Origin: Microcaldota archaeon
Lineage (GTDB): Archaea > Micrarchaeota > Micrarchaeia > Norongarragalinales > WALN01
Length of the DNA: 8,548 bases
Assembly (NCBI GenBank): GCA_015522865.1
Contig: WALN01000014.1
Coordinates: 1-8,548, forward strand
Direction: 5' to 3'
The notes under the pieces are model-generated. The model was not told the origin of the DNA. It did no database searches and saw only the letters and a program-made list of their open reading frames with translations. Shown in pieces: positions 5,972 through 8,548 of the stretch. Position 1 is the first letter of the stretch. The number at the start of each line of letters is the position of its first letter. The position numbers and the translations under genes were made by a program.

Positions 5972-6207
5972 GCAACTTCTTAGAAAGAAGTTGCATCAAG
6001 AACTGGTCCTTTCTTTCTTAAAAAGAAAGAAAGTACTAAGATGTTCCAAAGAAAGAAGTTCGTTCTTTCTGAAGCAACTTCTTAGAAAGAAGCTGCATCA
6101 AGACTGGTCCTTTCTTTCTTAAAAAGAAAGAAAGTACTAAGATGTTCCAAAGAAAGAAGTTCGTTCTTTCTGAAGCAACTTCTTAGAAAGAAGTTGTATC
6201 AAGAACT
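5972..6207. repeat. Tandem repeat, two full units (102 and 101 bp) plus a 33-bp third unit, each unit with three hairpins
   Basis: Unit 1 is 5972-6073, unit 2 is 6074-6174, and a truncated third begins at 6175 and stays recognisable to 6207. Units 1 and 2 differ by one substitution (GTTGC to GCTGC at about 6093) and one missing A (about 6102). Each unit contains three inverted repeats: a 10-bp stem GCAACTTCTT/AAGAAGTTGC, an 11-bp stem CTTTCTTTCTT/AAGAAAGAAAG, and an 8-bp stem AGAAAGAA/TTCTTTCT. All are built on the same GAAAGAA/TTCTTTC theme. After 6207, fragments such as GTTCGTTCTTT (6222-6232) and CTGAAG look like a degraded end of unit 3. The unit 2 substitution keeps pairing as G-U only in the minus-strand RNA; a change in unit 3 (GTTGT) keeps a wobble only on the plus strand, so the copies do not settle which strand's structure is conserved. 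Confidence 0.92.
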
Positions 6208-6241
6208 TTTTTCCTTAAGCTGTTCGTTCTTTTTCTCTCCT

Positions 6242-6277
6242 GAAGGTCTCTTTTTCTTACAAGAAAAAGAGAGCTTC
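6242..6277 (-). repeat. Long hairpin at the 5' end of the tRNA intron
   Basis: In the minus-strand RNA, GAAG and TCTCTTTTTCTT pair with AAGAAAAAGAGA and CTTC across a single C-C mismatch and a very small loop. This gives 12 continuous base pairs plus 4 more. It begins two bases after the predicted 5' splice site. It is distinct in sequence from the tandem repeat but uses the same purine/pyrimidine theme. Confidence 0.85.
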
Positions 6278-6343
6278 GTCCAGAGCCTGTCATACTTGAC
6301 CACTATACTACGGGGCTGTATGTTAAACATAACACCGCAACTA

Positions 6344-6838
6344 TTATTTATTTTTTGTTTGTCTGTGCAACCTTATATCCGCGGTCCACATCCACATGAG
6401 GATCACAATCCCCATATCTAAAAACCACGTTAGCATGTGAAGCATCTCAATATCTAACCTTAATTTAACTCCAATCAAGAAAATAAAGAAGAGCCGCAGT
6501 AAATTTATAAGAATAAGTGAAGGAACAAAAATTACTATTGCTTTTGCCCTTCGCTTTTCACAGTGAGAATCTGCAAATATTATTGAAAGAAATAGAAGGA
6601 TGCTGGTTATGCCCGTGCACTCAAAAACAATTTTGAGCGCATTGTTGTTTATAAACAACAAGCTGCCTTTTGAGAGCACCTTCGTGCCGCTGATAGAGAG
6701 CAAAAATTTTTCAGCTTCAATTGTAAATTTTATAAGCGCGCCACTTTCCCTGACGAAGTGAAATATAATATAGGGCGGAAAAAAATAGATTAAAAATTTT
6801 ATGAGGAAGTCTTTTTCTTCCTTTTTAAGCAGGGCCAT
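6344..6838 (-). CDS. Exosortase/archaeosortase-family membrane protease-transpeptidase
   Basis: A 164-residue polytopic membrane protein with the exosortase/archaeosortase signature. The candidate catalytic cysteine lies in ECTGITSILLFLSIIFA (Cys74). An arginine follows in INLLRLFF (Arg115) and a histidine in EMLHMLTWFLDMG (His134), in the order and spacing typical of the family. Hydrophobic segments lie at about 11-28, 68-90, 99-122 and 138-153. Such enzymes process the C-terminal sorting tails of secreted surface proteins, in haloarchaea coupled to prenyl-lipid attachment. It is short compared with Haloferax ArtA but within the range of small archaeal homologues. The gene begins 4 bp after the carS stop codon, so the two form an operon; only a weak SD-like GTGGT precedes its ATG. 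No protein with a recognisable sorting signal is seen in the window, so its target is unknown. Confidence 0.85.
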   Translation of the reverse strand: MALLKKEEKDFLIKFLIYFFPPYIIFHFVRESGALIKFTIEAEKFLLSISGTKVLSKGSLLFINNNALKIVFECTGITSILLFLSIIFADSHCEKRRAKAIVIFVPSLILINLLRLFFIFLIGVKLRLDIEMLHMLTWFLDMGIVILMWMWTADIRLHRQTKNK

Positions 6839-6842
6839 TGAA

Positions 6843-7343
6843 CTACCACGGAACTTTTTTTATTTTAAGGAGAAAGGCGATTTTATTTGAGAAATAATGG
6901 AGAACAAAAGTGAGCAATAGGATGAAAACTATCCCATCTATAGAAAAAGCATAAAAAGGGCTTGCAAAAATAATTGCAAATATTATAAAGCTTAGCTGAT
7001 CGGAAAAAAGCAAAGTTTCCCCTTCTTTTATTCCCATCCTTCTTTTAAGGAAACTTCCACAACAGTCGCCGCACATAGCTCCTGAAGACGCCATAAAGCC
7101 AATAAGAACAGTATGAAAAAAAGAAAAATTAAGCAGACCAGAAAAAGCGATAGCGAAACTTACAACTACGCCGATTACTATCCCAAAAACAAAACCGTTT
7201 ATAGTTTTATGCCCTCCAAATATCCTTTTTCCATCAGTAAATTTTTTCCCCAAATCTAATGGTTTTCCGCCGCCAAGGAATAAAGGAGTGATATTGGCAA
7301 AATAAGCTGGGAGCACAAACAATATCAAGCTTAAATAATTCAT
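6843..7343 (-). CDS. carS: CDP-archaeol synthase (CTP:2,3-di-O-geranylgeranyl-sn-glycerol-1-phosphate cytidylyltransferase)
   Basis: A 166-residue membrane protein of the CarS family (formerly DUF46), close to the usual length. It activates DGGGP with CTP to form CDP-archaeol, the common precursor of archaeal phospholipids, at the membrane. Family landmarks are LPAYFANITPLFLGGGKPLD (11-30), KRIFGGHKTINGF (39-51) and the catalytic-region pattern SGAMCGDCCGSFLKRRMGIK with DQLSF. Several transmembrane segments flank them. It is the first gene of an operon with the exosortase-family gene and is divergent from sppA across only 33 bp. A TATA-like ATTATTTAAAAT lies about 27 bp upstream of its ATG, implying a leaderless mRNA. 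It would act directly after the UbiA-family enzyme encoded at 3490-4344 if that enzyme is DGGGP synthase. Confidence 0.95.
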   Translation of the reverse strand: MNYLSLILFVLPAYFANITPLFLGGGKPLDLGKKFTDGKRIFGGHKTINGFVFGIVIGVVVSFAIAFSGLLNFSFFHTVLIGFMASSGAMCGDCCGSFLKRRMGIKEGETLLFSDQLSFIIFAIIFASPFYAFSIDGIVFILLLTFVLHYFSNKIAFLLKIKKVPW

Positions 7344-7376
7344 ATAAATTTAAAACTTTCCTGCATTTTAAATAAT
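7344..7376. promoter_or_regulatory. Compact divergent promoter region, carS / sppA
   Basis: The 33 bp between the two start codons hold two TATA-like elements, each placed next to the other gene. ATAAATTTAAAAC (7344-7356, plus strand) is centred about 27 bp before the sppA ATG. ATTATTTAAAAT (7376-7365, minus strand) is centred about 27 bp before the carS ATG. The transcripts would start at or beside the start codons. Because each TATA box overlaps the other gene's initiation zone, the two promoters may interfere with each other. Confidence 0.55.
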
Positions 7377-8273
7377 ATGGCTAAAAAAACCAACAAAACA
7401 TCTGCTATGCAGCTAGTTCTAATTGTTTTGGTTTTGGCGGTAATTGTTTTTATTCTGGCATTTTCATTCCTTCGCAATTCCTTTTCTCCTTGCATTGGAA
7501 TAATTAAAGTGGAGGGACCGATTGCCTACTCTTCTGGTTCTTTTCTTTCACCTTCCGCAAGTGTAGACAACTTAATTTCTCTTTTTGACAGAGCAGACAA
7601 GGACCCGAAAGTGAAGGCCATTTTGATGGTTGTTAATTCTCCAGGAGGTTCGGCAGCAGCTTCAAAAGAACTTTTCGACAGAGTTGCTTCTGAAAGGAAG
7701 CCAGTTGTAGCTTATTTCGAGGATGTAGCTGCGTCTGGGGGTTATTATATCTCTTCACCAGCAGCGTTTATTGTTGCCAATCCAAACACGATAACTGGCA
7801 GTATAGGCGCGAGAGCAACTTTAATAAATTACCATTCACTTTTCGAAAAGCTGGGCATTAAAGAGGAGACAATTAAATCTGGTAAAATGAAAGATATTGG
7901 TTCTGGTTACCGCAATATGACACCAGAGGAAAGAAAAATATTTGAAAATTTGGTAAATGAAACTTTTTTGAATTTTGAGAATGATGTAAAAAAAGCCAGG
8001 GGTTCAAAGCTTAATCTTTCCTTATTTTCTCAAATTACTGACGCTAGAATATTAACTGCATCGCAGGCAAAAAAGATTGGCCTAATAGATGCTGTTGGCA
8101 ACGAATCTTCCGCGTTCAAAAAAGCGCGGGAAATGGGCAAAATAAACACAACTTCAAAATGCATCTTCGAACCTAAAAAGGGGCTACTCGGAATCCTTTC
8201 TCAGCTTGCTTTTAGTATTGGCAATGGCATAGGTTATGCATTAAATAGTAATTCTCTTTTAGAATATAGATAA
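7377..8273 (+). CDS. sppA: Signal peptide peptidase SppA (peptidase family S49)
   Basis: A 298-residue single-domain S49 serine protease with an N-terminal membrane anchor (about 11-32). Such enzymes degrade leftover signal peptides and other membrane-associated peptides on the outer face of the cytoplasmic membrane. The oxyanion-region motif NSPGGS is at 87-92, the nucleophile is Ser120 in AASGGYYIS, and the general base is Lys172 in SGKMKDIGS, 52 residues later as in Bacillus subtilis SppA (recalled). The YRNMTPEER block and the C-terminal ARILTASQAKKIGLID element (223-238) are also standard family features. The length is slightly below that of Bacillus SppA. A second hydrophobic stretch near the C-terminus (about 269-285) is amphipathic and probably not a second anchor. 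The gene is divergent from carS, with a leaderless ATG, and lies 37 bp upstream of a pilin-like gene. Confidence 0.95.
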   Translation: MAKKTNKTSAMQLVLIVLVLAVIVFILAFSFLRNSFSPCIGIIKVEGPIAYSSGSFLSPSASVDNLISLFDRADKDPKVKAILMVVNSPGGSAAASKELFDRVASERKPVVAYFEDVAASGGYYISSPAAFIVANPNTITGSIGARATLINYHSLFEKLGIKEETIKSGKMKDIGSGYRNMTPEERKIFENLVNETFLNFENDVKKARGSKLNLSLFSQITDARILTASQAKKIGLIDAVGNESSAFKKAREMGKINTTSKCIFEPKKGLLGILSQLAFSIGNGIGYALNSNSLLEYR

Positions 8274-8281
8274 AAAGAAAG

Positions 8282-8292
8282 TTTTTTTATAA
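8282..8292 (+). promoter_or_regulatory. T-tract and TATA box between sppA and the pilin-like gene
   Basis: A run of seven T residues (8282-8288) begins 8 bp after the sppA stop codon and runs into TTTTATAA. The TATA core is centred about 24 bp before the ATG at 8311. The T-run could also end sppA transcription, since archaeal terminators are oligo-T tracts. Both roles are inferred from position. Confidence 0.45.
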
Positions 8293-8310
8293 CTAACTAT
8301 TTATTCTCTT

Positions 8311-8548
8311 ATGAGAAAATCTCAAGGCAGTTTTGAGTACATCCTCTTACTTGGAGGTGTTATGCTTGTTGTTGTTCTTTCTCTGATTATTATGAGGAGC
8401 TCAGTACTCAGCTCTGCAAATGCCCAAATAAATCAAACAACTTCTGTTCTAGCAAATGTTGTGAGCACACAAAATATTTCCGTTGTCCCTTATGGATATA
8501 TTACATATAAGCAAGGACATCTTGCTGCTGCAACAAGATTTAGGGGAG
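8311..8548 (+). CDS. Class III signal peptide (type IV pilin-like) protein, truncated by window edge
   Basis: The reading frame is open for 79 codons from ATG to the end of the window. It starts MRKSQGSFEYILLLGG and continues with a hydrophobic segment to about residue 28. The short basic leader followed by QGSFEY is the archaeal class III signal peptide motif (Q-x-S-x-E-Y), cut before the glutamine by a prepilin peptidase of the EppA/FlaK type. The remaining hydrophobic helix then drives pilus assembly or membrane anchoring. After the helix, serine/asparagine/glutamine-rich sequence suggests an extracellular part. The protein may be a pilin or a pilin-like surface protein; the missing C-terminal part decides which. 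No prepilin peptidase gene is in the window. Confidence 0.85.
   Translation, partial: MRKSQGSFEYILLLGGVMLVVVLSLIIMRSSVLSSANAQINQTTSVLANVVSTQNISVVPYGYITYKQGHLAAATRFRG

Larger units (their letters stand above)
5966..6279 (-). other. Long tRNA intron (314 nt) made of hairpins and a tandem repeat
   Basis: Defined by the tRNA exons and the splice-site pairing described for tRNA-Gln. Two nucleotides after the 5' splice site comes a long hairpin. Six nucleotides before the 3' splice site ends another, a 10-bp stem with a 3-nt loop (5972-5994). Between them lie just over two copies of a repeat of about 102 bp. Archaeal tRNA introns are typically some 15-100 nt, so this is exceptionally long. I see no credible open reading frame, no LAGLIDADG motif and no complete C/D box set inside it. 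Confidence 0.8.
5931..6317 (-). tRNA. tRNA-Gln (anticodon CUG), interrupted by a 314-nt intron at position 37/38
   Basis: Exon 1 is 6317-6280 and exon 2 is 5965-5931, giving a 73-nt mature tRNA without encoded CCA. The acceptor strands AGCCCCG (6317-6311) and CGGGGCT (5938-5932) pair fully, with discriminator A at 5931. The D-arm follows T8 A9. The anticodon loop reads C-U-CUG-G-A, as in archaeal tRNA-Gln. The T-arm ACCGG, TTCGAAT, CCGGT is perfect. The anticodon stem has four good pairs and an A27-C43 mismatch. The intron falls at the canonical 37/38 site. Loop bases 32-35 (CUCU) can pair with GGAG (5971-5968) near the intron 3' end, leaving bulges GG|A and AA|A, as expected of a bulge-helix-bulge splice motif, though the inner intron helix is weak. 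The gene starts 27 bp after the exosortase stop codon. An AT-rich AAATAAATAA about 30 bp upstream may be its TATA box. Confidence 0.93.

Noticed and set aside
5972..6207. CRISPR array
   Set aside because: The units of about 102 bp are contiguous, without unique spacers, and contain several internal hairpins. This is a tandem duplication, not a repeat-spacer array.
5966..6279. C/D box sRNA inside the tRNA intron, as in some archaeal tRNA-Trp introns
   Set aside because: TTGATGC in the minus-strand repeats resembles box C but lacks the final A. No CUGA box D lies at a suitable distance, and no terminal stem frames a guide.
5931..6317. Split (trans-spliced) tRNA-Gln halves like those of Nanoarchaeum equitans
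   Set aside because: Both halves are on one strand, in order, 314 nt apart. The sequences beside each half form their own hairpins rather than a long helix with each other. A cis intron explains the data more simply.
6320..6330. Near-palindrome ATGTTAAACAT just upstream of tRNA-Gln as an operator or TATA box
   Set aside because: It is only a few bases from the tRNA 5' end, too close for a TBP site, and there is no second copy or known regulator to support an operator.
6194..6421. 75-codon open frame on the plus strand
   Set aside because: It crosses the tRNA intron, the tRNA 5' exon and the end of the exosortase gene on the other strand. It has no start signal and resembles no protein.

Overview
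The window is AT-rich, densely packed archaeal DNA. The gene set is archaeal: a clamp-loader large subunit (RfcL), Cdc6/Orc1, a Sulfolobus-type single-OB ssDNA-binding protein, a histone-fold protein, CDP-archaeol synthase (CarS), a UbiA prenyltransferase, an exosortase/archaeosortase-family protein, a class III signal peptide protein, a tRNA interrupted at position 37/38, and a C/D box sRNA. Small size, very short intergenic gaps, leaderless-looking promoters and reduced protein lengths suggest a DPANN-type archaeon (Diapherotrites/Micrarchaeota-like), but the sequence alone does not fix the lineage.

Layout. 1-1140 (-) is rfcL, cut by the left edge. It is divergent from a YchF/Ygr210-type GTPase (1191-2336, +), with a single symmetric TATA-like element between them. 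The GTPase converges, with a 2-bp gap, on cdc6/orc1 (2339-3406, -). A UbiA prenyltransferase (3490-4344, +) follows, then a convergent OB-fold protein (4407-4703, -). A histone-fold protein (4792-5145, +) and a COG1340-like coiled-coil protein (5176-5871, +) form a two-gene operon. On the opposite strand lies an RNA block: tRNA-Gln(CUG) (5931-6317, -) with a 314-nt intron built largely from a tandem repeat of about 102 bp, and a complete C/D box sRNA (5873-5930, -) that begins at the base after the tRNA discriminator. Upstream of the RNA block on the same strand, carS (6843-7343) and an exosortase-family gene (6344-6838) form an operon. Divergent from carS is sppA (7377-8273, +), followed by a class III signal peptide (pilin-like) gene that runs off the right edge (8311-8548, +).

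How the genes fit together. Four genes concern DNA replication or chromatin (RfcL, Cdc6, OB protein, histone). UbiA and CarS may catalyse consecutive steps of archaeal ether-lipid synthesis. CarS, the exosortase, SppA and the pilin-like protein are envelope or secretion functions grouped at the right end. Most first genes of transcription units have a TATA-like element 24-27 bp before the start codon, implying leaderless mRNAs. The two histone-operon genes instead carry Shine-Dalgarno-like sequences.

The most unusual part is the RNA block. It combines an exceptionally long, repeat-filled archaeal tRNA intron with an sRNA fused without spacer to the tRNA 3' end. The D guide of the sRNA is complementary, over 10 nt, to a conserved 23S rRNA segment at helix 69-71 (rRNA sequence recalled, not searched).
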